A stretch of DNA of 64,000 nucleotides from Tolumonas sp008015085 (GCA_029265125.1 JAJUJX010000001.1:248001-312000), one strand, 5' to 3'. Shown: positions 33,171-41,843, numbered from the stretch's first letter. Translations and numbers: made by a program. Notes: generated by a model from the letters alone, not told the origin.

Positions 33171-33855
33171 ACTCGTCGGTATCCCCCGTTGCACCCTGCA
33201 TCATCCGGTCAAATAAGCGTACGGCACAATCGGGCTGATAGCGGTAAATTGTCGCAGGTGAGCCTCGGCCCTGAACCTTTACTCCGGTATCTTCGAGCAC
33301 ACTGGCGCTTAAAATGCGCTCGCGAAATGCTCGTTTGTGCAGTGGGTTCCCCAGCACGATCTCATAGATACGCTGCAATTCCGGTAATTTGAGTTCCTGT
33401 TCTGCCAGATAGAGTGGCAACGTACTGTAACGGGCTTTGGTACTGAGTCGCTCCAGCGCTTTTTCTAGTAATTCAGCATGGTCAAATGGCAGTTGTATCA
33501 TCGACTGACGCAGGCTATCGAGCGATACCCATTGTGTATCAGGATGCGTGAGTGCTGAGCGACTGTAGCGGATCAAAGCCAGATGCAGTACTGTCATCGA
33601 CCAGCCAGCCGGATCGCGGTTGTGATTACCGATGGTCGCGACTTGTTCGATGTAGTCGGGTTTTAAGCCCACTTTTTGTTCCAGAATGCGGCAGGTTGCA
33701 TCTTCGAGCGTTTTGTCCTGATCTTCAAACACCCAGCCACCGGGCAGCGCCCATCTATTGGCAAATACCCGGCTGTTTTCTGGTCGTTGCCAGAGCAAAA
33801 CCTGCAATTCGTTATCGGCAATCCGTAAGAGTACGGCATCAATGGTGCTGATCAT
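33169..33855 (-). CDS. nrtR: NrtR-type regulator of NAD metabolism (Nudix domain plus winged helix)
   Basis: A 228-residue protein with an N-terminal Nudix fold and a C-terminal winged helix, the NrtR architecture. The Nudix box (from LPGGWVFEDQDKTLEDA to RILEQKVGL, about residues 37-63) has lost key catalytic glutamates, as expected for a regulator that senses ADP-ribose or a related NAD derivative. The C-terminal part KLPELQRIYEIVLGNPLHKRAFRERIL is typical of the DNA-binding domain. It overlaps the nadD-like gene by four bases (ATGA). It sits beside pncA, pncB and nadE, its predicted targets. The nested dyad at 34443-34495 is the likely operator. Confidence 0.88.
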   Translation of the reverse strand: MISTIDAVLLRIADNELQVLLWQRPENSRVFANRWALPGGWVFEDQDKTLEDATCRILEQKVGLKPDYIEQVATIGNHNRDPAGWSMTVLHLALIRYSRSALTHPDTQWVSLDSLRQSMIQLPFDHAELLEKALERLSTKARYSTLPLYLAEQELKLPELQRIYEIVLGNPLHKRAFRERILSASVLEDTGVKVQGRGSPATIYRYQPDCAVRLFDRMMQGATGDTDE

Positions 33856-34382
33856 GTTGTAATTTCACTATAAACAGAGTGTCCGGTGAGAAATTCAGCG
33901 ACGCTGGGTGTGGTCATATTACTGATTGATTGGTGTTGACTTAGCGCAGCTCGAATCGCGGTGCTGCGTACAGGAACGCGTTCTTTCACCACCAGTAACT
34001 GCCAGTGCTGTCGGATTTCATCAGCACGGTGGAATTTGTCAAAAGCTGCAGCGTTATCGGGGCCAATTACCAGATAAAGCTGATCATCTGTCGAAACTTG
34101 AGCTTGCAGCGCTTCCAGTAAATCAAAACTATAGACGGGTTTGTGATCGGCAATTTCATGCTCAATGGCATGCAGGCTGACACGGGGATCAGCGATATCT
34201 GCTACAAACCGCTCAACCATCTGACAGCGCAGAGCATAGGGCGCCATGCTTTTTCCCCAGGCATGACGAAAAGCCGGAACTAGCCAGACCTGATCGCAGT
34301 ATTGCAGCGCTTGTTCAATGACATCTTTATGACCCAGCGAGGGGGGATTAAACGCTGAACCCATCACGGCGATTCGGGACAT
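33852..34382 (-). CDS. NadD-like nicotinate/nicotinamide mononucleotide adenylyltransferase
   Basis: A 176-residue nucleotidyltransferase of the NadD family. It opens MSRIAVMGSAFNPPSLGHKDVI and has the C-terminal VRSTAIRAAL (the ISSTxIR motif), plus LYLVIGPDNAAAFDKFHR. The usual PxHxGH reads PPSLGH, so the first His of the HxGH motif is Ser, which may lower or alter activity. It is shorter than E. coli NadD (213) and is probably a paralogue. It is the first gene of a two-gene operon with nrtR and is divergent from pncA. NMN or NaMN adenylylation is inferred from family and context. Confidence 0.8.
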   Translation of the reverse strand: MSRIAVMGSAFNPPSLGHKDVIEQALQYCDQVWLVPAFRHAWGKSMAPYALRCQMVERFVADIADPRVSLHAIEHEIADHKPVYSFDLLEALQAQVSTDDQLYLVIGPDNAAAFDKFHRADEIRQHWQLLVVKERVPVRSTAIRAALSQHQSISNMTTPSVAEFLTGHSVYSEITT

Positions 34383-34436
34383 GGATAAACCTTCTTTGTA
34401 TTTTCCGACTCAGTATTTCTGACTACGAAATAATAA

Positions 34437-34495
34437 TTGACATATTGGTTCCTCTGCAATACCTTTTGCTTATTGGTATCTTACAGGAACCAATA
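34437..34495 (+). promoter_or_regulatory. Nested dyad and promoter between nadD-like and pncA genes (candidate NrtR operator)
   Basis: TATTGGTTCCT (34443-34453) and its exact complement AGGAACCAATA (34485-34495) enclose a second pair, ATACC/GGTAT (34459-34463 and 34475-34479), on the same centre at 34469. A consensus -35 TTGACA (34437-34442) abuts the left arm, so the spacer and -10 fall inside the dyad. This layout suits repression of both divergent units. Confidence 0.65.
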
Positions 34496-34520
34496 ATGCG
34501 AATTAATCAACGGAAGTCTG

Positions 34521-35156
34521 ATGATGAAAATTGCTGCTATTGATGTCGATGTTCAAAATACATTTACGCCGGTCTGCCCAAAGGAACTGCCTGTACCAGA
34601 AGGTCATTTGATTGCGGATGCTTTGAATGCACAGGCGAAACTGGCGGATTACCGCGTAATGACAAAAGATGCGCATACGCCGCAGGCTCCGTGGGTGGTG
34701 AGTGAGCATACACAGATGTTTCAACCCGTTGGCTTACCGAATGCCGACATTACCTGGGTTGCGCACGCTGTGCCGGGCACGACCGGATTTAAATTGATTG
34801 ATGGTCTGCCAGCCGTGACCGAATATGATTTTATGGTATTTAAAGGTATCGAGCCGGAGTTGCATCCTTACGGCGCTTGCTATCATGATTTAGCTGAGCA
34901 ATGCTCGACTGGCCTGATAGAGTGGTTATCCCATCATCAGGTCAGCACGGTGCTGGTTGGTGGTCTGGCGCTGGATTACTGCGTGAAAACCACGGCGTTA
35001 CAGCTCAAACAAGCGGGATTTGAGGTCATTGTGAATCTGGCGGCCAGCCGGGGTATTGCACCAGACACCATCAATACCGCAATGGCCTCGATGACATCTG
35101 CAGGCATCAAGCTGGCGGCAGATTACAACGAGTTAAAAAATTTATTATCACGATAA
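34521..35156 (+). CDS. pncA: Nicotinamidase
   Basis: A 211-residue isochorismatase-fold amidase that converts nicotinamide to nicotinate. The catalytic triad is visible: Asp in DVDVQNTFTP, Lys in FKGIEPELHPYGA, and Cys in GGLALDYCVKTTAL. The metal site includes KDAHTP. A GGAAG site precedes tandem ATG codons; the first is used. It starts the pncA-pncB-nadE unit, which would carry nicotinamide through to NAD. It is divergent from the nadD-like gene across the nested dyad. Confidence 0.93.
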   Translation: MMKIAAIDVDVQNTFTPVCPKELPVPEGHLIADALNAQAKLADYRVMTKDAHTPQAPWVVSEHTQMFQPVGLPNADITWVAHAVPGTTGFKLIDGLPAVTEYDFMVFKGIEPELHPYGACYHDLAEQCSTGLIEWLSHHQVSTVLVGGLALDYCVKTTALQLKQAGFEVIVNLAASRGIAPDTINTAMASMTSAGIKLAADYNELKNLLSR

Positions 35157-35172
35157 CAATAACTAAATTGGG

Positions 35173-35203
35173 TAATCCTCTGGCTTCGCCGGAGGGATGA
35201 TTA
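35173..35203 (+). other. Hairpin with UUCG loop between pncA and pncB
   Basis: CCTCTGG and CCGGAGG enclose CTTCG, a stable cUUCGg tetraloop form. Outer TAATC and GATTA sequences can extend the stem. No T tract follows, so it is probably an mRNA stability or processing element within the operon. Confidence 0.5.
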
Positions 35204-35219
35204 CTTAAAGGGGCACATT

Positions 35220-36452
35220 ATGTTTGGTAAAACCTGCGTACAGAGTCTGATTGATACTGATTTTTATAAACTGACGATGCAACAAGCCTATTTGCATCAG
35301 ATCCCGAATGCGGAAAGTGTCTGGGAGTTCCGTTGCCGGACCGATGAAGATCTGACGCCGTATGCAGGGAAGATCCGCGAACAACTGGATGCATTGTCTG
35401 ATTTATACGTCACCGATGATCAGATTGCTTACCTGAGAAACCGGGCCCCTTATCTGAAAGATGATTATCTGGCCTTCCTGCGGCTGTTCCGCTTTAACAT
35501 GACTCAGCTGGAAGTCAGTATTAATTGCGGCGTGCTGGTGATCCGCGTTCACGGCCCGCAATTGCATGTGTCACCATTTGAAATACCGGTGATGGCGACC
35601 GTCAGCGAAATTCGTAACCATATTTTGTACCCGACGTTGAATGAAGAGCAGATCCGCAAAAGTACGTTTAATAAAATCCGGCAATTAGAACAGCTGGGAG
35701 ATAGCGTGGATCTGGATGATTTTCGCTTCTTTGATTTCGGCACACGTCGCCGCTTCAGCTATCATGCTCAGTATCTGGTAGTGGATATGCTGAAACATGC
35801 GCTGCCCAATCAGTTTGGCGGCACCAGTAACCCTCATCTGGCCAGAGAATTACAGCTGCCATTTATGGGCACCATGGCGCATGAGTGGCTGCAGACCCAT
35901 CAAGGGTTGAACTACCGCTTAGTAGACAGCCAGAAAGCGGCGCTGGAAAACTGGGTGAAAGAATACCGGGGCGATCTCGGCGTGGCACTGACCGATGTGA
36001 TTGGTGTTGATGCGTTCTGCCGTGATTTAGACCGTTATTTCGCCAAACTGTATGATGGATTCCGCCATGACAGTGGCGATCCAATCGTCTGGGGTGAGAA
36101 AATTATCCGTCGCTTAGAAGCGCTGCGGGTTGATCCGACGAGAAAAACACTGGTGTTCTCCGATGGGCTGGATTTCACACGGGCTGTACAGATTTATCAG
36201 CATTTTAAAGGCCGGATCCAAACCTCTTTTGGCATTGGCACTTGGCTGATGTCTGATTTTGAAGTGAATAAACCACTGAATGTGGTGATGAAGATGGTGA
36301 GTCTGGGGGGGCAGCCGGTGGCTAAGATTTCAGACAGCCCTGGAAAAACCATGTGTCAGGACAGAGCATTTCTGACTTATTTAATGGAAGTCTTTGCAGT
36401 TGATGCCGGTGTGCGTGAGCACGTTCTGCAGTATGCCGGACAGGGAGTATAA
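35220..36452 (+). CDS. pncB: Nicotinate phosphoribosyltransferase
   Basis: A 410-residue enzyme (E. coli PncB 400) making nicotinate mononucleotide from nicotinate and PRPP. Family segments include LIDTDFYKLTMQQAYLHQ at the N-terminus, FGTRRRFSYHAQ, GTSNPHLARELQLPFMGTMAHEW and FRHDSGDPIVWGEK. AAAGGGGCACATT precedes the ATG. It is the second gene of the salvage operon, 63 bp after pncA, and nadE follows six bases after its stop. Confidence 0.96.
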   Translation: MFGKTCVQSLIDTDFYKLTMQQAYLHQIPNAESVWEFRCRTDEDLTPYAGKIREQLDALSDLYVTDDQIAYLRNRAPYLKDDYLAFLRLFRFNMTQLEVSINCGVLVIRVHGPQLHVSPFEIPVMATVSEIRNHILYPTLNEEQIRKSTFNKIRQLEQLGDSVDLDDFRFFDFGTRRRFSYHAQYLVVDMLKHALPNQFGGTSNPHLARELQLPFMGTMAHEWLQTHQGLNYRLVDSQKAALENWVKEYRGDLGVALTDVIGVDAFCRDLDRYFAKLYDGFRHDSGDPIVWGEKIIRRLEALRVDPTRKTLVFSDGLDFTRAVQIYQHFKGRIQTSFGIGTWLMSDFEVNKPLNVVMKMVSLGGQPVAKISDSPGKTMCQDRAFLTYLMEVFAVDAGVREHVLQYAGQGV

Positions 36453-36458
36453 CGAATT

Positions 36459-38495
36459 ATGCGTCAAACACTGACTATCGCCACGGCGAGTATCAATACG
36501 ACACCACTGGATCTGGATGGCAATCTGGCCTTGATCCGTGCTGCGGTTAATGAGGCTGTTCAGCAGCAGGCTGATCTGTTGCTGTTGCCGGAACTGGCGC
36601 TGACCGGCTATGGCTGTGAAGACATGTTTTTTTCGGCTGACTGGGTTGCCGCAATGCCGGATTATCTCAATCAGCTGGCTGAATCACTGCCGCCATCGCT
36701 GATGGTCGCGGTGGGTTTCCCGTTATTGATCACCGGTGGTCAGGTGTTTAACGCGGTCGCCCTGCTAAGCCAATATCAAATCCACGGTGTCGTTTGTAAG
36801 CAGCATCTGGCGCGCAATGGTATTCACTATGAACCGCGCTGGTTCACGCCATGGCCAGCGGGTGAAGTGATGACACTGGAGTTGGCCGGACTGAATGTGC
36901 CGGTTGGTGACATCGTATTTGAAGTCGAAGGTATTCGTCTTGGCTTTGAGATCTGCGAAGACTCCTGGGTGGCTTCACGTCCCGGTCGCAGTCTGTATGA
37001 GCGTCAGGTAGATGTAATCCTGAATCCATCCGCCAGTCATTTTGCGCTGGGCAAACAGAAGATCCGCCGTCAGTTTGTCAGCGAAGGCTCCCGTGCTTAC
37101 GGTGCTGTCTATGTCTATACCAACCTGCTGGGTTGTGAAGCTGGACGTGCGGTCTATGATGGTGATGCCATGATTGCCAGCAATGGTGAACTGGTGATGA
37201 GTTCCGACCGTCTGAGTTTTGCGCCTTGGAATGTATTGTCAGCCACAGTGGATATCGGCCTGAACCGTTCGCAGCGCATGATCAGCAGCCAGCGTCTGCA
37301 ACCCGCTGAACAGCGGGGGATAGTCGTCGTACCGTTCAACTGGCATCCGGAAGATTATCAGCGTGCGCTGTCACCACAGACAACGTTTGCGGAAGAAGAT
37401 CCGCATGCTGCGGCCTGCCGTGCGATTGCTCTGGGGCTGTGGGACTGGCAACGTAAAACCTACACCAGTGGCTACGCACTGAGTTTAAGTGGGGGAGCCG
37501 ATTCGGCATTGTGCGGCACGCTGGTCTGGTTTGCGCAGGTGCAGGCGGTGCTGACACTGGGCGAAGCTACTTACCGTCAAATTCTCGCGCAAGGACGTAT
37601 CAACGTTGAGCCTCGCGGTGATAAACCATTGCTGGCTTGGATCCATGATGACGTGATGCCGAATGTGCTGACGACCGTCTATCAGGGTTCAGCGCATAGC
37701 GGCAATGTAACCCGCAGTGCCGCGGCGGGTCTCGCCGATGAGATGGGGGCTCAGCACCATGACTGGTCGATTGCCGAGCTGGTGTCTGGTTATCTCAAGC
37801 TGGTGAACGATCTGACGCCTGATGATCCGATGACCTGGGAAAAGGACGATCTGGCGCTGCAGAACATTCAGGCGCGTGTGCGTTCACCGGGGATTTGGCT
37901 GATTGCCAATCGCCAGAACAAGTTGCTGATGGCAACCTCGAATCTTTCTGAAGCGAGTGTGGGTTACTGCACCATGGATGGTGATACGTCAGGTGTGTTA
38001 TCTCCGATCGGTGGGGTTAGTAAATCCCGCGTGCTGCAGATCAACCGTTACATCATGGAGCAGGGGATCCCGTTGCAGGACAGCCCTGATTTACCTCGTC
38101 TGGCGCTGGCTGCGATGGAAGCAATCGTGAATCAGGCACCGACCGCAGAACTGCGACCGGTGGAACAGACAGACGAAGCGGATCTGATGCCATATCCGGT
38201 GATGGATGCTATTCGTCGCATTAACCAGACACAGAATGTCACACCGAAAGGGGTGCTTCAGGTGTTGCTGCGCGGTGAATATGCTCAGATTTATTCCAAA
38301 GAGCAGCTGGTGGCGTGGATCAAACGCTATTTCGGACTTTACTGCCGTAACCAGTGGAAGCGTGAACGTATCGCAGCGAGTTTCCATATCGAAGCGGACA
38401 GCGCCGATCCGAAAACCTACCGCCGTTTCCCGATTCTGGCGAATCAGCTCAAGCGCGAATTAGCGGAAATGGAAGCGTTTGCCCGTCAGCTGTAA
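36459..38495 (+). CDS. nadE: Glutamine-dependent NAD synthetase
   Basis: A 678-residue two-domain enzyme that amidates nicotinate adenine dinucleotide to NAD. The N-terminal nitrilase-type glutaminase (about 1-300) shows the Glu-Lys-Cys triad in LLPELALTGYGCED, VCKQHLARNG and FEICEDSW. The C-terminal synthetase has the P-loop LSLSGGADSALCGTLV at about residue 343. The length matches the long glutaminase-containing class (about 680), unlike the short ammonia-dependent NadE of E. coli. It ends the pncA-pncB-nadE unit. A perfect stem follows, with its T tract apparently interrupted by an ERIC remnant. Confidence 0.95.
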   Translation: MRQTLTIATASINTTPLDLDGNLALIRAAVNEAVQQQADLLLLPELALTGYGCEDMFFSADWVAAMPDYLNQLAESLPPSLMVAVGFPLLITGGQVFNAVALLSQYQIHGVVCKQHLARNGIHYEPRWFTPWPAGEVMTLELAGLNVPVGDIVFEVEGIRLGFEICEDSWVASRPGRSLYERQVDVILNPSASHFALGKQKIRRQFVSEGSRAYGAVYVYTNLLGCEAGRAVYDGDAMIASNGELVMSSDRLSFAPWNVLSATVDIGLNRSQRMISSQRLQPAEQRGIVVVPFNWHPEDYQRALSPQTTFAEEDPHAAACRAIALGLWDWQRKTYTSGYALSLSGGADSALCGTLVWFAQVQAVLTLGEATYRQILAQGRINVEPRGDKPLLAWIHDDVMPNVLTTVYQGSAHSGNVTRSAAAGLADEMGAQHHDWSIAELVSGYLKLVNDLTPDDPMTWEKDDLALQNIQARVRSPGIWLIANRQNKLLMATSNLSEASVGYCTMDGDTSGVLSPIGGVSKSRVLQINRYIMEQGIPLQDSPDLPRLALAAMEAIVNQAPTAELRPVEQTDEADLMPYPVMDAIRRINQTQNVTPKGVLQVLLRGEYAQIYSKEQLVAWIKRYFGLYCRNQWKRERIAASFHIEADSADPKTYRRFPILANQLKRELAEMEAFARQL

Positions 38496-38501
38496 TGCTT
38501 G

Positions 38502-38527
38502 ATAGCCACCTGCTCTCAGGTGGCTAT
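38502..38527 (+). terminator. nadE terminator stem lacking its T tract
   Basis: ATAGCCACCTG pairs perfectly with CAGGTGGCTAT around CTCT, but ACCCTTCG follows instead of T residues because an ERIC-like element begins within the stem's last bases (38525). Confidence 0.7.
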
Positions 38528-38598
38528 ACCCTTCGTACTTGAAGCCGCAGCGTTGTTGACTGCATTCACTTGCCGCGCAGCTGCAGCTCCAATTATTC
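38525..38598. repeat. Truncated ERIC (IRU) repeat
   Basis: It starts TATACCCTTCGTACTTGAAG, like the full element at 63742, and continues through TGCATTCACTTGCCG to CTCCAATTATT. The central stem of about 50 bases and the GGGTATA end are missing. It is about 74 bp against about 127 for a complete ERIC. Confidence 0.75.
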
Positions 38599-38617
38599 TT
38601 TCTGAATCTTTGTATTT

Positions 38618-38815
38618 TCAGAGATTACTCGGTGTATAACCGGCATCCTCCAACAGAGAAATCAGACTTTCTTCGCTCAGCTTGCTATCCACACTGACAG
38701 TATGTTGAGGTAAGTCGGTTTGTACCTGCGCGGCTGGATCCTGCTGCTGGATCAATTTAGTAATTGTGGCCACGCAATGCTGACAGGTCATGTCAGGTAC
38801 TTTCAGGGTTGTCAT
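38618..38815 (-). CDS. copZ: Copper chaperone CopZ-like heavy-metal-binding protein
   Basis: A 65-residue HMA-domain protein with the metal-binding MTCQHC at about residues 9-14 and the ferredoxin-like fold pattern (VPDMTCQHCVATITKLI, then SLLEDAGYTP). It would carry Cu(I) to CopA. It is divergent from copA. Its promoter region holds a CueR-type dyad (38871-38891) next to TTGACC on the minus strand. Confidence 0.9.
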   Translation of the reverse strand: MTTLKVPDMTCQHCVATITKLIQQQDPAAQVQTDLPQHTVSVDSKLSEESLISLLEDAGYTPSNL

Positions 38816-38870
38816 CAGAAATCTCCTTTCATCTCATCCGGATTTGGCGCTTTATTACCTTTCAGTCTGA

Positions 38871-38894
38871 ACCTTAACGCTATTGGAAGGTCAA
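38871..38894 (-). promoter_or_regulatory. CueR-type operator/promoter for copZ
   Basis: Read on the minus strand, TTGACC (-35) runs into a 21-bp dyad with ACCTT and AAGGT ends, the MerR-family copper operator form. It faces the copZ gene. Confidence 0.75.
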
Positions 38895-38929
38895 GCCGCA
38901 TTAACAGAAAAATTGTCCAAATATTCGAC

Positions 38930-38954
38930 TTGACCTTGTCATGATGTCAAGGTC
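38930..38954 (+). promoter_or_regulatory. CueR-type operator/promoter for copA
   Basis: TTGACC (38930-38935) overlaps the dyad GACCTTG-N9-CAAGGTC (38932-38954). The 21-bp ACCTT...AAGGT core has the size of the E. coli copA CueR site, within the over-long spacer typical of MerR-family promoters. It lies 39 bp before the copA ATG. Confidence 0.85.
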
Positions 38955-38992
38955 GAAGCTATTACTATAACAAGTGATTCTGGAGCACATTT

Positions 38993-41410
38993 ATGACCGG
39001 ACAGAAGACAGCCATGAGCGGACGAAACACAGAACACCAGATCCTGCCGATCCAGGGGATGTACTGCGCTGCTTGTGCAACCCGGCTGGAAAAAGTATTA
39101 GCGAAGGTTGAAGGCGTTGAGCATGTCAGCGTTAATTTGGCTAGCGAAAAAGCTCAGATAGACAGTTCAGCCAAAATAGCATCAGCAACTTTGATCAGTG
39201 CTGTGGAAAAAGCTGGCTTCACTGTGCCACTGCGCACGGTGACGTTACAGATAAAAGGGATGCACTGTGCAGCCTGTCAGCAGCGACTGGAAAAAGTATT
39301 AAACCGGGAACCTGGCGTTATTTCCGCTGTTGTAAATCTCGCCAGTGAGAAAGCCCGGCTGCAGGTTTTGCCGGATGTCGGCGATGCACAATTATTACGC
39401 GCAATAGCCAAAGCAGGTTATGAGGGCATAGTTCCGGATCTGACTGCAATTTCAGCAGACCACGAACAACCCAAACGCGATACGGATCGGGATTGGCTGC
39501 TGGCCGGAGCTCTGTGTACGTTGCCGCTGTTATTCCCCATGTTAGCAGGGCTTGTTGGTGTTCAGTTTCAGCTTCCGGTGATCTGGCAGTTTTTATTGGC
39601 GTCAATCGTACAATTTGGGCTAGGCTGGCGCTTTTACCGTGGCGCCTGGGCTGCACTGCGGGTTGGTAGCAGCAATATGGACGTGTTGGTGGCGCTCGGT
39701 ACAACTGCCGCGTATGGGCTATCACTTTATCAGTGGTTATTGCAGCCGCATCATGCGCATCTCTATTTTGAATCTTCCGCCACTGTTATCACGCTGGTCT
39801 GGTTTGGTAAATGGCTGGAGCAACGGGCGAAACGGCAAACCAGTGAGGCGATCAGAGCTTTGCAGGCACTCAGACCAGAACAAGCCTGGGTGGAACGAGA
39901 TGGGGCAGAACAATGGCTGCCTCTGGCGATGATCCAGCTTGGTGATCGGGTGCGGGTTCGGGCGGGCGAACGGGTGCCGGTTGATGGTGAAATTATCGAA
40001 GGTAATAGTCATCTGGATGAATCACTGCTGACCGGAGAAAGTTTGCCGGTCAGTAAATCGGTGGGCGATAAAGTAAGTACCGGAGCCATGAATGGCGAAG
40101 GTCTGCTCTGGCTAAGAACAGCGGCACTTGGTGAAGAAACCCTGTTGGCCCGGATCATTGCCAGAGTTGAGCTGGCGCAGATGGCTAAACCGCCGATTCA
40201 ACAAAAGGTGGATCAGATCAGCGCAGTGTTTGTGCCGATTGTCCTGATGCTGGCACTGCTGACGCTGACTGGTTGGTATCTGGTCACCGGGCAGGGTGAG
40301 ATTGCGTTGATCCATGCGGTATCGGTATTAGTGATTGCCTGCCCGTGTGCGCTTGGGCTGGCAACCCCGGCGGCAATTATGGCGGGTACAGGGACGGCGG
40401 CTCGTCATGGCATTTTGATCCGCGATGCTGAAGTGCTGGAGAAAGCCGAAAAAATCAGCATGGTGGTCTTTGATAAAACCGGCACGCTGACGATGGGGCA
40501 TCCTGCGTTAGTTGCTCAGCAAACGAATGGAATGAATGATGATAACGCCCTACAGATTGCCGCAGCCTTACAACAGGGAAGTGCACATCCGTTAGGTATT
40601 GCTCTGCAACAGGCGGCACAGCAACAAGAGCTAAGCCTGCCGGCACTTGCTCAACTGTCAGCGATTGCTGGTATCGGTGTGCAAGGAACATGGCAGGAGA
40701 AGGATTATGCGCTGGTGGGAGCTCAGGGGCTGAACCGCTATCAGGTTTCACCTGATGCTGATCTTCAGGCTGGTGTGGCACAGCAATATCAGGAGGGGCG
40801 CACGGTATCCTGGTTAATTGAAAATAATCGCGTGATTGCCTGGTTTGCCTTTCAGGATCTGCCAAAACCAGAATCAGCTCCGGCTGTCAGAACGCTACAG
40901 CAGCAAGGTATTAAAGTTGCGTTACTGAGTGGTGATCATCAGCAAAGTGTGGAGCAAACCGCCCGTCAGCTGGGTATTGATGAGATGGCTGCCCAGGTGT
41001 TACCGGAGCAAAAAGCAGAGGCTATTGTACGCTGGCGTCAGCAAGGTTTTACCGTCGCGATGGTCGGTGATGGTATCAATGATGCACCAGCGCTCGCAGA
41101 GTCTGATTTAGGGATTGCTATGGGTTCCGGCACCGATGTGGCGATGGCCAGTGCCGCGATGACACTGATGCGAAATGATCCGCGGGCGGTTGCCGATGCA
41201 CTGACGATTGCCCGTCTGACCAGTCGCAAGATCCGGCAGAATTTATTCTGGGCGTTTATCTATAATGTGGTGGCCTTGCCGCTAGCCGTATTGGGGTATC
41301 TTGACCCTGTGCTGGCCGGGGCCGCGATGGCCTTTAGCTCGGTGAGTGTGGTGACGAATGCGTTGTGGCTGACCCGCTGGCAACCCACGAAGTCTGTTCA
41401 TAAGGAGTAA
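38993..41410 (+). CDS. copA: Copper-exporting P-type ATPase CopA
   Basis: An 805-residue P1B-type ATPase that pumps Cu(I) out of the cytoplasm. Two N-terminal HMA domains carry GMYCAACATRLEKV (about residue 23) and GMHCAACQQRLEKV (about 90). The transport motif CPC is in VIACPCALGLATPAAIMAG, the phosphorylation site is DKTGTLT, and the hinge is VAMVGDGINDAPAL. Eight membrane helices are expected. It is followed four bases later by cueR and preceded by a CueR-type operator, so it is copper-induced. Confidence 0.97.
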   Translation: MTGQKTAMSGRNTEHQILPIQGMYCAACATRLEKVLAKVEGVEHVSVNLASEKAQIDSSAKIASATLISAVEKAGFTVPLRTVTLQIKGMHCAACQQRLEKVLNREPGVISAVVNLASEKARLQVLPDVGDAQLLRAIAKAGYEGIVPDLTAISADHEQPKRDTDRDWLLAGALCTLPLLFPMLAGLVGVQFQLPVIWQFLLASIVQFGLGWRFYRGAWAALRVGSSNMDVLVALGTTAAYGLSLYQWLLQPHHAHLYFESSATVITLVWFGKWLEQRAKRQTSEAIRALQALRPEQAWVERDGAEQWLPLAMIQLGDRVRVRAGERVPVDGEIIEGNSHLDESLLTGESLPVSKSVGDKVSTGAMNGEGLLWLRTAALGEETLLARIIARVELAQMAKPPIQQKVDQISAVFVPIVLMLALLTLTGWYLVTGQGEIALIHAVSVLVIACPCALGLATPAAIMAGTGTAARHGILIRDAEVLEKAEKISMVVFDKTGTLTMGHPALVAQQTNGMNDDNALQIAAALQQGSAHPLGIALQQAAQQQELSLPALAQLSAIAGIGVQGTWQEKDYALVGAQGLNRYQVSPDADLQAGVAQQYQEGRTVSWLIENNRVIAWFAFQDLPKPESAPAVRTLQQQGIKVALLSGDHQQSVEQTARQLGIDEMAAQVLPEQKAEAIVRWRQQGFTVAMVGDGINDAPALAESDLGIAMGSGTDVAMASAAMTLMRNDPRAVADALTIARLTSRKIRQNLFWAFIYNVVALPLAVLGYLDPVLAGAAMAFSSVSVVTNALWLTRWQPTKSVHKE

Positions 41411-41414
41411 TACG

Positions 41415-41843
41415 ATGTCTGAGCAGTTTCTCACTATTGGTGAAATGGCGAAACGCAGTGGGCTCACTGCCAAGATGATCCGGCACTATGAAAGTCTGGG
41501 ACTGTTGCCACCACCCGTACGCAGCGAGGCAGGTTACCGGCATTATCGGGAACAGGATGTAAAGCAGCTGCGTTTTATCCGTCAGGCAAGGGAACTGGGT
41601 TTTTCGCTGCCGCAAATTGGTGAATTGTTATCACTTTGGCATGATGAGCAGCGCCCAAGCAGCAAGGTGAAGTTACTGGCTCAGGAACATATTGCGGTGC
41701 TGGATCAGAAAATTGCTGAACTGACCAAAATGAAAGCAGGTCTGGAAAAGCTGGTGAGCAGCTGTCATGGGGATGACAGTCCGGATTGCCCGATCCTTGA
41801 TGAACTGGCTCAATCAGGCACTCATTGCTGTCATCGTGGATAA
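41415..41843 (+). CDS. cueR: Copper-responsive MerR-family regulator CueR
   Basis: A 142-residue MerR-family activator. The N-terminal helix-turn-helix is LTIGEMAKRSGLTAKMIRHY. The Cu(I)-binding cysteines Cys117 and Cys125 (CHGDDSPDCP) keep the eight-residue spacing of E. coli Cys112/Cys120. The Cys/His-rich tail (HCCHRG) also matches CueR. AAGGAG precedes the ATG. Here cueR follows copA in one operon, so it should be autoregulated; in E. coli the two genes are divergent or separate. Confidence 0.95.
   Translation: MSEQFLTIGEMAKRSGLTAKMIRHYESLGLLPPPVRSEAGYRHYREQDVKQLRFIRQARELGFSLPQIGELLSLWHDEQRPSSKVKLLAQEHIAVLDQKIAELTKMKAGLEKLVSSCHGDDSPDCPILDELAQSGTHCCHRG

Noticed and set aside
34521..34724. 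Reverse-strand ORFs inside pncA, nadE, rbbA and other genes
   Set aside because: They are antisense shadows of genes with clear motifs, without ribosome sites or family features.
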